A stretch of DNA of 64,000 nt from Curtobacterium sp. MCBD17_013 (GCF_003234565.1 NZ_QKTU01000002.1:1-64000); one strand, 5' to 3'; counted from the first letter of the stretch, positions 18,199 to 27,060 are shown. Program-made: numbers and translations. Notes: generated from the letters alone by a model not told the origin.

Positions 18199-19356
18199 GT
18201 GGAGCGGGCGGACGTGACGGAGTGGGGGACGGTCCTCCCGGACGGCGTCCTGCAACCCGGGACCGGACCGGTGCGGGGCGACCACCTCGTCGAAGCGCGA
18301 CCGGGCGACGTGCTGTGGGGGCGCCTCCCGGCGCGTGACGACCGGCCGGTCACGACCGTGCAGCCCGGCGACACCGTGACGTTCGACACCGTGAGCCACG
18401 AGGGGATCCTCGCGGACCAGGGCGGCGATCCGGTGGCGTTCTTCGCCCGGCACGGCGTCCCGCGGGAGTTCGTGCTCGACGACGCCGTCGCGATCACCGA
18501 GGAGCTCCGTCGCGACCCGGTCGACGGGCCGCACGTGGTCTCGCGGCCGGTCGCCGTCGCGGGCGCGGAGCCCGGCGACCTCGTGTCGATGACGCTGCTC
18601 GAGGCGCTGCCCCGCGTGCCGTACGGGATCGTGTCGAACCGGCACGGCCGCGGGGCGCTCCCGGGCGAGATGCCGCGCGGCGAACTCCCGGTGAGCGTGT
18701 TCGCGGACGTGGTCGAGCGCGACGGCGAACTGCGCGGCCGTCTGCCGGTCGCCGAGGACGGTCCGCGCCTCGTGACGTTCCCGCTCCGGCCGTTCCTCGG
18801 CATCGTCGGCGTGCAGGTGTCCGACGACCTCCGCCCGCACTCGGTGCCGCCCGGCCCGCACGGCGGCAACCTCGACATCGCGCTGCTCACCGCCGGGACG
18901 ACGCTGCACCTGCCCGTGCAGGTCCCGGGCGCCGGGGTGTACGTCGGCGACCCGCACTTCGCGCAGGGGGACGGCGAGGTCGCGCTCACCGCCATGGAGG
19001 CCTCGCTCCGCGCCACGTTCCGGGTCGACGTCGTGCCGCGCGAGCGTGCGCTGCAGGAGTTCGGTGAGCTCGCCGGACCGCTCGGCGAGACCGCGGAGTA
19101 CCTCGTGCCCACCGGCCTCGACGCCGACCTCGACGAGGCAGTCCGGCGATGCGTCCGCCAGGCGATCACGCTCGTCCGTGCCCGGTGGGGTGTCGACGAG
19201 CACATCGCGTACGCGTACCTCAGCGCCGCGACCGACTTCCGCGTGTCGCAGGTCGTCGACCTCGTGTGCGGGGTGCACGCGACGATCCGCGTGGCCGACT
19301 TCGCCGCGGTGCCCCGTGCCGCGGTGCCCCGTCCGGCGGTGCCCCGTGACCGGTGA
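18199..19356 (+). CDS. Acetamidase/formamidase family hydrolase
   Basis: 385-aa protein of the FmdA/AmdA family, which releases ammonia from formamide-like amides in the cytosol. Family features are DTVSHEGILADQGGDPVAFF near residue 60 and PPGPHGGNLDIALLTAGT near residue 225 (metal-binding His). GTG 18199 is chosen because AGGGGGG lies 7 nt upstream; GTG 18172, overlapping the allantoinase stop, is an in-frame alternative. The last codons are a 15-bp tandem repeat (19309-19353) encoding AVPRA/AVPRP/AVPRD. In this operon it may process formamide-like or ureide-derived products; the substrate is not determined. Confidence 0.85.
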   Translation: MERADVTEWGTVLPDGVLQPGTGPVRGDHLVEARPGDVLWGRLPARDDRPVTTVQPGDTVTFDTVSHEGILADQGGDPVAFFARHGVPREFVLDDAVAITEELRRDPVDGPHVVSRPVAVAGAEPGDLVSMTLLEALPRVPYGIVSNRHGRGALPGEMPRGELPVSVFADVVERDGELRGRLPVAEDGPRLVTFPLRPFLGIVGVQVSDDLRPHSVPPGPHGGNLDIALLTAGTTLHLPVQVPGAGVYVGDPHFAQGDGEVALTAMEASLRATFRVDVVPRERALQEFGELAGPLGETAEYLVPTGLDADLDEAVRRCVRQAITLVRARWGVDEHIAYAYLSAATDFRVSQVVDLVCGVHATIRVADFAAVPRAAVPRPAVPRDR

Positions 19357-20992
19357 GGTCGGCGGGGTCGACCCGCGCGCGACGGTGACCGGACCGAGCT
19401 GGCCCGAGGGCCTGCACGCGGCGTTCGACCGCTACGAGGCGGCGCTGCTCACCGACGACGTCGCGGTCCTCGACGCGCTCTTCGAGCCGGGGCCGGAGAC
19501 CCTCCGCGCCGACGCGGCCGGGCTGCTCGTCGGACACGACCGGATCAGCGCCTTCCGCTCGGCGCGTGGCGGTGTGCCCGGGCGGAGCATCGGACGGACC
19601 GAGCTGCGACCGCTCACCGACGACGTCGTGCTGGTGGTGGCCGAGTCGCACCTCGACAGCGGCGGCCGGGGCATCCAGACGCAGCTCTGGCGCCGCACGG
19701 AGGGCTCCTGGCGCATCGCCGCCGCGCACGTGACCGGCCGGGCACCCGCGTTCGACCGGACGATCTGGCGCGTCGTCGGCGACCCCCTGGTGCCCGGGGC
19801 GTCGGTGCCGACGCCGGACCGAGGAGCACGGGACCCAGCGCTCCCGCTCGCCGGTACCGCGCTCCCGCTCGCCGGCGTCCGGGTCGCGGTCAAGGACCTG
19901 TTCGCCGTCCGCGGGCAGGTCGTCGGTGCGGGGAACCCGGTGTGGGAGCGCGAGGCCCCGCCGGCGACCACCCACGCTCCGGCCGTCCGTGCCCTCCTCG
20001 ACGCGGGCGCCTCGATCACCGGCATCGCCCGGACCGACGAGTTCGCCTACAGCATCGCGGGCCGCAACGCGCACACGGGCACCCCGCCGAACGGCGCGGC
20101 GCCGGACCGCATGCCGGGCGGCTCGACCTCCGGCCCGGCGGCCGCCGTCGCGCTCGGCCAGGCGGATCTGGCGCTCGGCACCGACACGGCCGGGAGCGTC
20201 CGCGTCCCCGCCTCGTACCAGGGGCTCTGGGGGCTCCGGACGACGCACGGTCTGGTGGACCGGGAGGGACTGCTCCCGCTCGCGCAGGCGTTCGACACGA
20301 TCGGGTGGCTGGCCCGGGACGCCGCGACCGTCCGCGCCGCCGCGGTCGCGTCCGGTGCATCCGGCCCCGCCGATGCGCCGCCGGACCGGGACGCCGCCGA
20401 CCCGCCCCTCGACGCCGCCGACCTGGTCGTGTCTCGAGCGCTCCTCGACGCCGTCCAGCCCGCGACCGGCGCTGCCTTCCGGCGGTGGCTCGCGGCGGCC
20501 CGGCTCGAGCCCGACGAGGTCGCGCTGCCGCCGCTCGACGAGCTCGCCGAGACCCTCCGCGTCGTCCAGGCCGCCGAGGCGTGGCGGAACGACGGCACCT
20601 GGGTGACCGCGCACCGCGACGCCCTCGGCGTGAACGTGCTCGCACGCTTCGACGCGGCCGCCGCCGTGGACGCCGCTGCCGAGGCCACGGCCCGCCGCCG
20701 ACTCGCCGAGCTCCGCACCGCGGTCCGGACCGCGCTCGACGGACGGGTCCTGTGCCTCCCGACCGTGCCCGGCCCCGCGCCGCTGCGCACGGCCGACGCG
20801 GCGGACGTCCAGGTGCTCCGTACCGCGACGCTCCGCATGACGGCCGTCGCCGGGGTGGGCGGTCTGCCCGCGGTGTCCGCACCGTTCCTCATGGTCGACG
20901 GCGCACCCGTGGGCGTCTGCCTCGTCGGCCCACCGGGACGCGACGTGGCGCTGATCGACCTCGCCGTGTCGCTCGGCACGCCGCGGCGCTGA
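19346..20992 (+). CDS. AtzH-like domain fused to amidase-signature hydrolase
   Basis: 548-aa fusion. Residues about 15-135 form an AtzH-like (DUF3225, SnoaL-fold) domain (LHAAFDRYEAALLTDDVAVL, QLWRRTEGSWRIAAAHVTG). Residues about 165-548 form an amidase-signature domain with the Ser-cisSer-Lys triad: lysine in VAVKDLF, serines in GGSTSGPAAA and TDTAGSVRVPA. AtzH-type proteins and such amidases act in cyanurate/biuret and ureide breakdown. GTG 19346 overlaps the upstream stop by 11 bp. It could cleave a late ureide or oxamate/carbamoyl intermediate; no specific activity can be claimed. Confidence 0.85.
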   Translation: MTGEVGGVDPRATVTGPSWPEGLHAAFDRYEAALLTDDVAVLDALFEPGPETLRADAAGLLVGHDRISAFRSARGGVPGRSIGRTELRPLTDDVVLVVAESHLDSGGRGIQTQLWRRTEGSWRIAAAHVTGRAPAFDRTIWRVVGDPLVPGASVPTPDRGARDPALPLAGTALPLAGVRVAVKDLFAVRGQVVGAGNPVWEREAPPATTHAPAVRALLDAGASITGIARTDEFAYSIAGRNAHTGTPPNGAAPDRMPGGSTSGPAAAVALGQADLALGTDTAGSVRVPASYQGLWGLRTTHGLVDREGLLPLAQAFDTIGWLARDAATVRAAAVASGASGPADAPPDRDAADPPLDAADLVVSRALLDAVQPATGAAFRRWLAAARLEPDEVALPPLDELAETLRVVQAAEAWRNDGTWVTAHRDALGVNVLARFDAAAAVDAAAEATARRRLAELRTAVRTALDGRVLCLPTVPGPAPLRTADAADVQVLRTATLRMTAVAGVGGLPAVSAPFLMVDGAPVGVCLVGPPGRDVALIDLAVSLGTPRR

Positions 20993-21015
20993 GCGGCAAC
21001 CGAGTGGCGGCACCT

Positions 21016-21031
21016 GTTACACGCCTGAAAC
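21016..21031 (+). promoter_or_regulatory. GlnR-like half-box upstream of pucG
   Basis: GTTAC-ACGCCT-GAAAC is a perfect match to the GTNAC-n6-GAAAC unit. A -10 candidate TAGCGT (21043-21048) follows, and GGAAGGA precedes ATG 21074, so the aminotransferase gene probably starts a second transcript inside the cluster. Confidence 0.6.
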
Positions 21032-21073
21032 GACCGGCCCAGTAGCGTCGACCGTGGAACGGAAGGAACACAC

Positions 21074-22321
21074 ATGCAGCCAGTCGACCCGCCCGCACGA
21101 CTCCTCATGGGTCCCGGCCCGGTCAACGCGGACCCGCGCGTGCTCCGGGCGATGTCGACCCCGCTCGTCGGGCAGTACGACCCGTGGATGACCGCGACGA
21201 TGACCGAGACGCAGGGCCTGTACCGCCAGGTGTTCGGCACCGACAACGACGCCACGGTGCTCGTCGACGGCACCTCGCGCGCCGGGATCGAGGCCGCGCT
21301 CGTGTCCCTGCTGGCGCCGGGTGACCGGGTGCTCGTGCCCGTGTTCGGGCGCTTCGGCCACCTGCTCGTCGAGATCGCCACCCGCGCGCAGGCCGAGGTG
21401 CACACGATCACGACCGACTGGGGCCAGGTGTTCCCGCCGTCCGTGATCGAGGAGGCGATCATCGCGACCCGGCCCACGGTCCTGGCGATCGTGCAGGGCG
21501 ACACGTCGACGACGATGAACCAACCGCTCGACGAGCTCGGCGCGATCTGCGCCCGGCACGGCGTCCTGCTCTACACGGACGCCACGGCGAGCCTCGGCGG
21601 CAACGCGTTCGAGATGGACGCCTGGGGGATCGACGCGGTCACCGCGGGCCTGCAGAAGTGCCTGTCCGGTCCCTCGGGCAGTGCGCCCCTCAGCCTGTCC
21701 GACGCCGCCGTCGCGGTCGTGCGGTCACGGCACTCGGTCGAGGCCGGCATCCGCGAGCCGGGCGACGACGTGCAGGACGACCCGATCCGGTCGAACTACT
21801 TCGACCTCGGCATGGTTCTCGACTACTGGGGGCCGCGACGCCTCAACCACCACACCGAGGCCACGAGCATGCTCTACGCCGCGCGGGAGTGCGCCCGTGT
21901 GCTGCTCGACGAGGGGCGCGATGCCTTCGCCGCCCGGCACGCCCTGGCCGGCGCCGCGATGCTCGAGGGGGTCCGCGCGCTCGGACTCAGGGTGTTCGGC
22001 GACGTCGCCCACAAGATGCACAACGTCGTCGCGGTCGAGATCCCCGAGGGCGTCGTCGGCGACCGGGTCCGCTCCGCCATGCTCGAGGACCACGGCATCG
22101 AGATCGGCACCTCGTTCGGGCCGTTGCACGGTCGTGTCTGGCGGATCGGCACGATGGGGGTGAACGCCCGGAAGGACGCCGTCGTGACGACCCTCGCCGC
22201 GCTCGAGCAGTGCCTCCGTCGTGCGGGCGTCGCGGTTCCGCAGGGGGGCGGCGTGGACGCCGCGCTCGACGTCTACGCGGGCGTGCGCGCGACGCCGACC
22301 GTGGACCGGGAGGCACGGTGA
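21074..22321 (+). CDS. pucG: (S)-ureidoglycine--glyoxylate aminotransferase
   Basis: 415-aa PLP enzyme of the alanine-glyoxylate aminotransferase family. In ureide catabolism PucG transfers the amino group of ureidoglycine to glyoxylate, giving glycine and oxalurate. Visible are the N-terminal LLMGPGPVNADPRV, the pyridoxal aspartate region LLYTDATASLGG, and the Schiff-base lysine in GLQKCLSGPSG. The following gene starts in a GTGA overlap and encodes allantoate amidohydrolase, which makes the substrate. Context makes PucG far more likely than serine-glyoxylate transaminase, though sequence alone cannot separate all subfamilies. Confidence 0.9.
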   Translation: MQPVDPPARLLMGPGPVNADPRVLRAMSTPLVGQYDPWMTATMTETQGLYRQVFGTDNDATVLVDGTSRAGIEAALVSLLAPGDRVLVPVFGRFGHLLVEIATRAQAEVHTITTDWGQVFPPSVIEEAIIATRPTVLAIVQGDTSTTMNQPLDELGAICARHGVLLYTDATASLGGNAFEMDAWGIDAVTAGLQKCLSGPSGSAPLSLSDAAVAVVRSRHSVEAGIREPGDDVQDDPIRSNYFDLGMVLDYWGPRRLNHHTEATSMLYAARECARVLLDEGRDAFAARHALAGAAMLEGVRALGLRVFGDVAHKMHNVVAVEIPEGVVGDRVRSAMLEDHGIEIGTSFGPLHGRVWRIGTMGVNARKDAVVTTLAALEQCLRRAGVAVPQGGGVDAALDVYAGVRATPTVDREAR

Positions 22322-23595
22322 CGGAGCCGACGCGCGCCTCCCGTCCGGCGGCGGCACGGGCCGCGACGATCGCCGACCGCTGCGACGAGCTCGCCGCCGT
22401 GACCTCGATGGAGGGCGGCATCCGCCGCGTGTACCTGTCCGCCGAGCACGCGCGGGCGAACACGATCGCGGCCGGGTGGATGGAGCAGGCGGGGCTGCGG
22501 ACGTGGCAGGACGCCGCGGGCAACCTACACGGACGGGTGGCGGCGCTCGGTGCCGACGGTGATCCCCGACCGGTGCTCCTCGTCGGCTCGCACCTCGACA
22601 CCGTGGTGGACGCCGGACGGTACGACGGCATCGTCGGCGTGCTCATGGGCATCGCGCTCGTCGAGCTGCTCGGTGACCGCGTCCACGACCTGCCGTTCGC
22701 GATCCAGGTCGTCGCGTTCTCGGACGAGGAGGGCACCCGCTTCGGCAAAGCGCTCCTCGGCTCATCCGCGGTCGCCGGCGTGTGGAACGACGCGTGGTGG
22801 GACCTCGCCGACGGAGACGGCACGACGCTGCGCGACGCGTTCACCGCGTTCGGGCTCGACCCCGCCCGGGTCGGGGAGGCCGCCGTCGACGCCGGATCGC
22901 TCGCCGGGTACCTCGAGGCCCACATCGAGCAGGGCCCGTTCCTCGACCGGTCCGGGCAGGCACTCGGTGTTGTCACGAGCATCGCCGCTGCGCGACGGTT
23001 CAGCGTCGAGGTCGTCGGGGAGGCCCGGCACGCGGGCGGGACACCGTACGAGATGCGCCACGACGCGCTGCTCGGCGCGGCCGAGGTGGCCCTCGCGGTC
23101 GAACGGACCTGCGTGGCCGAGCAGCACATCGGTACCGTCGGCACCATGACGGTCGAACCCGGCGCGGTGAACGTCATCCCGGGGCACGCGCGGCTCTCCG
23201 TCGACCTCCGGGGCGAGTTCGACGACGGACGGGACCGTGTGTGGGACGCCCTGGTCGCGGAGTTCGACCGGATCGCGGAGCGCCGCGGCCTGACGATCAC
23301 GCCGACCGAGGTGCACGCCGCGCCCGCCGTGTTCTGCGCACCGCGGCTCATGGACGCCGTCCGGACGGGCATCCGGGCGACCGGCGAACCGACCCCACCG
23401 GAGCTGTTCTCGAAGGCGGGCCACGACGCGATGTCGCTCGGCCTCGTGACGGACGTCGCGATGCTGTTCCTCCGGAACCCGGACGGCATCAGCCACCACC
23501 CCGACGAGTTCGTGTCGGTGGCGGACATCGCCCTCGGGCTCGACGCGCTCGTCGCCGCGGTCGAGGCGCTGGCGGCGGCGGAGGTCGGCCCGTGA
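22318..23595 (+). CDS. allC: Allantoate amidohydrolase
   Basis: 425-aa M20-family binuclear metal hydrolase (hydantoinase/carbamoylase group) that converts allantoate to ureidoglycine, CO2 and ammonia. Metal ligands appear in GSHLDTVVDAGRYDG, the adjacent catalytic pair in AFSDEEGTRF, and a C-terminal SHHPDEF histidine; the dimerisation domain begins near GEARHAGGTPYEMR. GTG 22318 overlaps the pucG stop and is preceded by GGGAGG with a 4-nt spacer. An N-carbamoylase or ureidoglycolate role is possible for the family, but position between pucG and the urate genes supports AllC. Confidence 0.9.
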   Translation: MTEPTRASRPAAARAATIADRCDELAAVTSMEGGIRRVYLSAEHARANTIAAGWMEQAGLRTWQDAAGNLHGRVAALGADGDPRPVLLVGSHLDTVVDAGRYDGIVGVLMGIALVELLGDRVHDLPFAIQVVAFSDEEGTRFGKALLGSSAVAGVWNDAWWDLADGDGTTLRDAFTAFGLDPARVGEAAVDAGSLAGYLEAHIEQGPFLDRSGQALGVVTSIAAARRFSVEVVGEARHAGGTPYEMRHDALLGAAEVALAVERTCVAEQHIGTVGTMTVEPGAVNVIPGHARLSVDLRGEFDDGRDRVWDALVAEFDRIAERRGLTITPTEVHAAPAVFCAPRLMDAVRTGIRATGEPTPPELFSKAGHDAMSLGLVTDVAMLFLRNPDGISHHPDEFVSVADIALGLDALVAAVEALAAAEVGP

Positions 23596-24491
23596 CGGCG
23601 CCGGACCTCCGGAGCCGGATCGCCCGGGTCTGGGACGACCTCACCCCGGCCGAACGACGGGTGGCGGCCGTGGTCCGGGACGACCCCGAGCTCCTCGTCC
23701 TCCGCACCTCGGCGGAGACCGCGGCCGAGGCCGGCACGTCGAAGGCGACCGTCAGCCGGCTCGTCCGCGCGCTCGGCTACCGCGACGCCGCCGACGTCCG
23801 CGAGGCACTCATGGCAGCCCGCGGTGCCGGCCTGCCGTGGTCCGCCGAGGACGCCGCGCACGTCAACGCGCGCGAGGTCGAACGCCGGAACCTCGACGCC
23901 GCGTTCGCCTCCCTCGGCCGGGCGGACCGCGCGGGACTCGCGCGCCGCATCGTGCACGCCCGACGCGTCACCGTGGTCGGGGTCCGCAACGCCCATCCGA
24001 TCGCGCTCCAACTGCGCGCCCAGCTCGCCCAGGTCCGCGCCGACGTGCGACTCGCTCCCTCCGCGGGCCAGAGCGTCGGAGAGGACGTCGCCGACGTCGG
24101 GGCCGAGGACCTCGTGGTGGTCGTGACCGTGCGTCGGCACGCCGCGGTGGTCGGCGCGCTCGTCGAGCAGTGCGTCGCGAACGGTGCCGACGTCGTCGTC
24201 ATCGCCGACCCGACCGCCGCGGTGCTCGCAGCGTCCGCACGCACCCTCGTGCTGTGTCCGGTCGACTCGCCGTCCGCCTTCGACAGCCTCGCCGCGATGG
24301 CGGCGGTCGTCGCGGCCATCGCGAACGACGTGTACGACGCGAGCGGCCCGGCGGGACGCGACCGCGTCGCCGCCATCGCCAGCACCTACGCCGCGCTCGG
24401 CGAACTCGACGAGGGCGACCGTCGGCGCCCCACAGGACGACCGGGAGGTCCGCAGCGGCACCCGGGGGAGGACCGCCATGGACGTGACTGA
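23592..24491 (+). CDS. MurR/RpiR-family transcriptional regulator
   Basis: 299-aa regulator. Residues 1-77 form the RpiR HTH domain (LTPAERRVAAVVRDDPE, TSKATVSRLVRALGY). Residues about 110-260 form a SIS domain that binds phosphosugar-like or other small ligands. GTG 23592 overlaps the allC stop. The C-terminal tail is Gly/Arg/Pro-rich and overlaps the next start by 14 bp. Embedded in the operon, it is the likely local regulator of purine genes (for example sensing a ureide), working with the GlnR-type boxes; this is inference. Confidence 0.87.
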   Translation: MTAPDLRSRIARVWDDLTPAERRVAAVVRDDPELLVLRTSAETAAEAGTSKATVSRLVRALGYRDAADVREALMAARGAGLPWSAEDAAHVNAREVERRNLDAAFASLGRADRAGLARRIVHARRVTVVGVRNAHPIALQLRAQLAQVRADVRLAPSAGQSVGEDVADVGAEDLVVVVTVRRHAAVVGALVEQCVANGADVVVIADPTAAVLAASARTLVLCPVDSPSAFDSLAAMAAVVAAIANDVYDASGPAGRDRVAAIASTYAALGELDEGDRRRPTGRPGGPQRHPGEDRHGRD

Positions 24492-24972
24492 GTTCGACGC
24501 CCTCGACCCGGACGCCGCCGCGGCGCTCGTCCGGAGCTGGGCCGACGTCCCGCGCTGGGTGGACGCGGTCGTGTCCGCCCGTCCGTACGCGACGACCGCC
24601 GCGCTCGCGCAGCACGCCGGCGACCTCGCGGCCGGCTGGACCGACGACGAGGTCGAGGCCGCGTTGGCCGACCACCCCCGCATCGGCGACCGGGCGACCG
24701 GCACCGGCGCGAGCGCCGCGGCGTCGCGGACTGAGCAGGCCGCCTCCGCCGACACGGATGCCACGACCGCGGCCGCGATCCGCGAGGGCAACGTCGCGTA
24801 CGAGGCGCGGTTCGGCCGGGTGTTCCTCATCCGTGCCGCCGGCAGGACGGGTCCGGAGATCCTCGCCGAGCTCCGGCGGCGACTCGACGACGACGACGAC
24901 ACCGAGCGGGCCGAGGTCGCGGAGCAGCTCCGCGCGATCGCCCTGCTCCGGCTCGAACGGAGCGTCGCATGA
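24478..24972 (+). CDS. uraD: OHCU decarboxylase
   Basis: 164-aa enzyme converting 2-oxo-4-hydroxy-4-carboxy-5-ureidoimidazoline to S-allantoin in the cytosol. The conserved catalytic histidine lies in DHPRIGD near residue 65, with the SRTEQ motif near 83, GNVAYEARFGRVFLI near 105 and a C-terminal ELRRRLDDDDDTERAEVAEQL helix. It overlaps the HIU hydrolase start (ATGA). Length and motifs fit the family, and it acts directly after HIU hydrolase. Confidence 0.92.
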   Translation: MDVTEFDALDPDAAAALVRSWADVPRWVDAVVSARPYATTAALAQHAGDLAAGWTDDEVEAALADHPRIGDRATGTGASAAASRTEQAASADTDATTAAAIREGNVAYEARFGRVFLIRAAGRTGPEILAELRRRLDDDDDTERAEVAEQLRAIALLRLERSVA

Positions 24973-25298
24973 GCCACGTGACCACCCACGTCCTCGACAC
25001 GACGCACGGGAGGCCCGCCGCGGGCATCGCCGTCACGCTCACCGACGCCGCCGGCTCCGTGGTCGCGGTCGGCACGACGGACGAGGACGGCCGGGTCGGG
25101 GACCTCGGCCCGGACCTCCTGCCGCCCGGCGCGTGGACGCTGACGTTCGCCACGGGGGAGCACTGGGCGCGACTCGGGCTCCCCGTATTCCACCCGCGCG
25201 TCGACGTCACCTTCGTCGTGCCCGAACCCCCGGCGGGCCACTACCACGTGCCCCTGCTCATCAGTCCGTTCGCCTACTCCACCTACCGAGGGAGCTGA
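24969..25298 (+). CDS. uraH: 5-hydroxyisourate hydrolase
   Basis: 109-aa transthyretin-like enzyme that hydrolyses 5-hydroxyisourate to OHCU. The N-terminal THVLDTTHGRPAAGIAV and the C-terminal tetrapeptide YRGS (residues 106-109), the signature of the active-site tunnel, are both present. The family is a homotetramer in the cytosol. It overlaps the decarboxylase stop by 4 bp and precedes urate oxidase by 4 nt with a GAGGGAGC ribosome-binding site. Confidence 0.95.
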   Translation: MSHVTTHVLDTTHGRPAAGIAVTLTDAAGSVVAVGTTDEDGRVGDLGPDLLPPGAWTLTFATGEHWARLGLPVFHPRVDVTFVVPEPPAGHYHVPLLISPFAYSTYRGS

Positions 25299-25302
25299 CC
25301 CC

Positions 25303-26223
25303 ATGACCGACACATCCAGCGTGCACCTGGGCCCGAACCAGTACGGCAAGGCCGAGGTCCGCCTCGTCCGCGTGACGCGGGACACCGACCGGCACGAGAT
25401 CGAGGACCTGACGATCACGACGCAGCTCCGCGGTGCCGCCCTCGCCGACTCGTACACGTCGGGCGACAACGCGAAGGTCCTGGCGACCGACACGCAGAAG
25501 AACACGGTCTACGCGTTCGCCCGCGAGCACGGCGTGCACAGCCCCGAGGAGTTCCTGCTCCGTCTCGGCCGACACTTCACGACGGCGTTCGACTGGTACG
25601 AGGGCGCGACGTTGACCGCGGACCAGCACGGGTGGGCGCGCATCCCGGTGGACGGCCGCGACCACGACCACGCCTTCGTCCGCGCCGGCAGCGGCACCCG
25701 CACCGCGGTCGTGCAGGTCGACGGCGACGACGTCCACGTCCTCGCGGGCGTGACCGACCTGACCGTGCTCAAGTCGACGGGGAGCGAGTTCCACGGATTC
25801 CCCCGCGACCGCTACACCACGCTCGCCGAGACCGACGACCGGATCCTGGCGACCTCGGTGACGGCGCGCTGGCGGTACCTGCCCGAGGCGGTCGAGGCGG
25901 GCATCGACTGGAACGCCACCCACGCGGGTGTCCTCGAGCGCACGCTCGCGACCTTCGCGGACCTGCACTCGTACGCGCTGCAGCAGACGTTGTTCGCGAT
26001 GGGCCGCGCCGCCATCGAAGCCTTCCCCGAGATCGCCGAGGTCCGCTTCTCGATGCCGAACAAGCACCACTTCCTCGTCGACCTCGCGCCGTTCGGCCTC
26101 GACAACCCGAACGAGGTGTTCTACGCCGCCGACCGCCCGTACGGACTCATCTCCGGCTCGGTCGTCCGCGACGGTGTCGCCGAGGCCCCCGCCGCGTGGA
26201 CGTCGGTACCCGGGTTCGTGTGA
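25303..26223 (+). CDS. pucL: Urate oxidase (factor-independent uricase)
   Basis: 306-aa cofactor-free uricase oxidising urate to 5-hydroxyisourate with release of hydrogen peroxide. Family motifs include NQYGKAEVRLVRV near residue 10, the active-site threonine/lysine regions (TQKNTVYAFAREHGV), LKSTGSEFHGFPRDRYTTL near 150 and NKHHFLVDLAPFGLDNPNEVF near 250. Length equals typical uricases. It is not fused to the OHCU decarboxylase, unlike Bacillus PucL. The stop overlaps the MocA-like gene start. Confidence 0.95.
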   Translation: MTDTSSVHLGPNQYGKAEVRLVRVTRDTDRHEIEDLTITTQLRGAALADSYTSGDNAKVLATDTQKNTVYAFAREHGVHSPEEFLLRLGRHFTTAFDWYEGATLTADQHGWARIPVDGRDHDHAFVRAGSGTRTAVVQVDGDDVHVLAGVTDLTVLKSTGSEFHGFPRDRYTTLAETDDRILATSVTARWRYLPEAVEAGIDWNATHAGVLERTLATFADLHSYALQQTLFAMGRAAIEAFPEIAEVRFSMPNKHHFLVDLAPFGLDNPNEVFYAADRPYGLISGSVVRDGVAEAPAAWTSVPGFV

Positions 26224-26903
26224 CCACCGACGCGACCGGGGAGCGTTCCGGCAGCACGGTCGTCGGCCTCGTGCTCGCCGCCGGCGCGGGCTCCCGCATG
26301 GGCCGACCGAAGGCACTCGTCCGGGGTGCCGACGGACGCCCCTGGGTCGAGCGCGCCGTCCGGACCCTGCTCGACGGTGGCTGCGGGACCGTCGTCGTGG
26401 TCCTCGGAGCGGCCGCCGATGTCGCACGGCCGCTCGTACCCGACCATCCGGCCGTCCGGGTCGTCGTCGCCGACGCCTGGGCGGAGGGGCTGGGGGCGTC
26501 GCTCCGCGCCGGACTGGTCGCGGTCGCCCACGGCGACCGCGCACCCGACGACCGCTCGTGTGACGACGACGGCGCACGAGGCGGCGCCGACGCGGTCCTC
26601 GTGACCCTCGTGGACCTCCCTGAGCTCCCCGTCGCTGCCGTCCGACGCCTGCTCGAGGTGGACCCGCCCGGTCCCTGCGGACCGCACGGAGGCCGCCGTG
26701 CCCGCCTCCGGCAGGCGGTGTTCGGCGACCGACCGGGGCATCCCGTGCTCGTCGGGCGCGCACACTGGGCACCGCTCGCGGCGTCCCTGCACGGCGACCG
26801 CGGGGCCGGAGCGTACCTCCGGCAGCACGGGGTGGAGCGGGTCGAGTGCGGCGACCTCTGGGACGGTGCCGACCACGACCGGCCGGCCGGATCGACGCCC
26901 TGA
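26220..26903 (+). CDS. MocA-like molybdenum cofactor nucleotidyltransferase
   Basis: 227-aa NTP-transferase of the MocA/MobA-like family, expected to cytidylate or otherwise mature the molybdopterin cofactor for xanthine dehydrogenase. The nucleotide-binding N-terminus is VLAAGAGSRMGRPKAL (near residue 14) and the metal-binding aspartate is in VTLVDLPELP; HPVLVGRAHW is the usual MocA C-terminal motif. The GTG start overlaps the uricase stop. It links Xdh maturation to the urate operon. No XdhC-type chaperone gene lies in the window. Confidence 0.82.
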   Translation: MTTDATGERSGSTVVGLVLAAGAGSRMGRPKALVRGADGRPWVERAVRTLLDGGCGTVVVVLGAAADVARPLVPDHPAVRVVVADAWAEGLGASLRAGLVAVAHGDRAPDDRSCDDDGARGGADAVLVTLVDLPELPVAAVRRLLEVDPPGPCGPHGGRRARLRQAVFGDRPGHPVLVGRAHWAPLAASLHGDRGAGAYLRQHGVERVECGDLWDGADHDRPAGSTP

Positions 26904-26912
26904 CCCGGTTCC

Positions 26913-26924
26913 TCGTATACACGA
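26913..26924. promoter_or_regulatory. Candidate GntR operator 1 (TCGT-ATAC-ACGA)
   Basis: Arms TCGT and ACGA flank ATAC, embedding a GTATAC core (26915-26920). A second GTATAC core lies at 27069-27074. GTATAC-centred palindromes are common for GntR regulators; the gene at 38715 encodes one at the end of this operon. Binding is inferred. Confidence 0.4.
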
Positions 26925-27023
26925 CATCGCGATCCTGACCGCTCCGCCGAGCTCCTGACGGCGGCTTGAAACTGCTCCTCAGCAGGGGTTTCCCTCGCGC
27001 CCCGGTACCGCGTCCAGCATCGC

Positions 27024-27060
27024 TTCACGAGCCGGTAACGCGCGTTCACACCCCGGAAAC
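27024..27060 (+). promoter_or_regulatory. GlnR-like two-site box upstream of the 27-39 kb operon
   Basis: Elements TTCAC (27024), GTAAC (27035), TTCAC (27045) and GAAAC (27056) follow at 11, 10 and 11 bp. The centre lies about 38 bp upstream of the start predicted from the -10 candidate at 27068. The 26904-27115 region contains no gene, only these signals. Confidence 0.55.

Noticed and set aside
21987-25505. A minus-strand open frame of 1172 codons
   Set aside because: Antisense to pucG-allC-regulator-uraD-uraH, which all have clear family motifs; the frame is Ser/Arg/Ala-rich shadow sequence.
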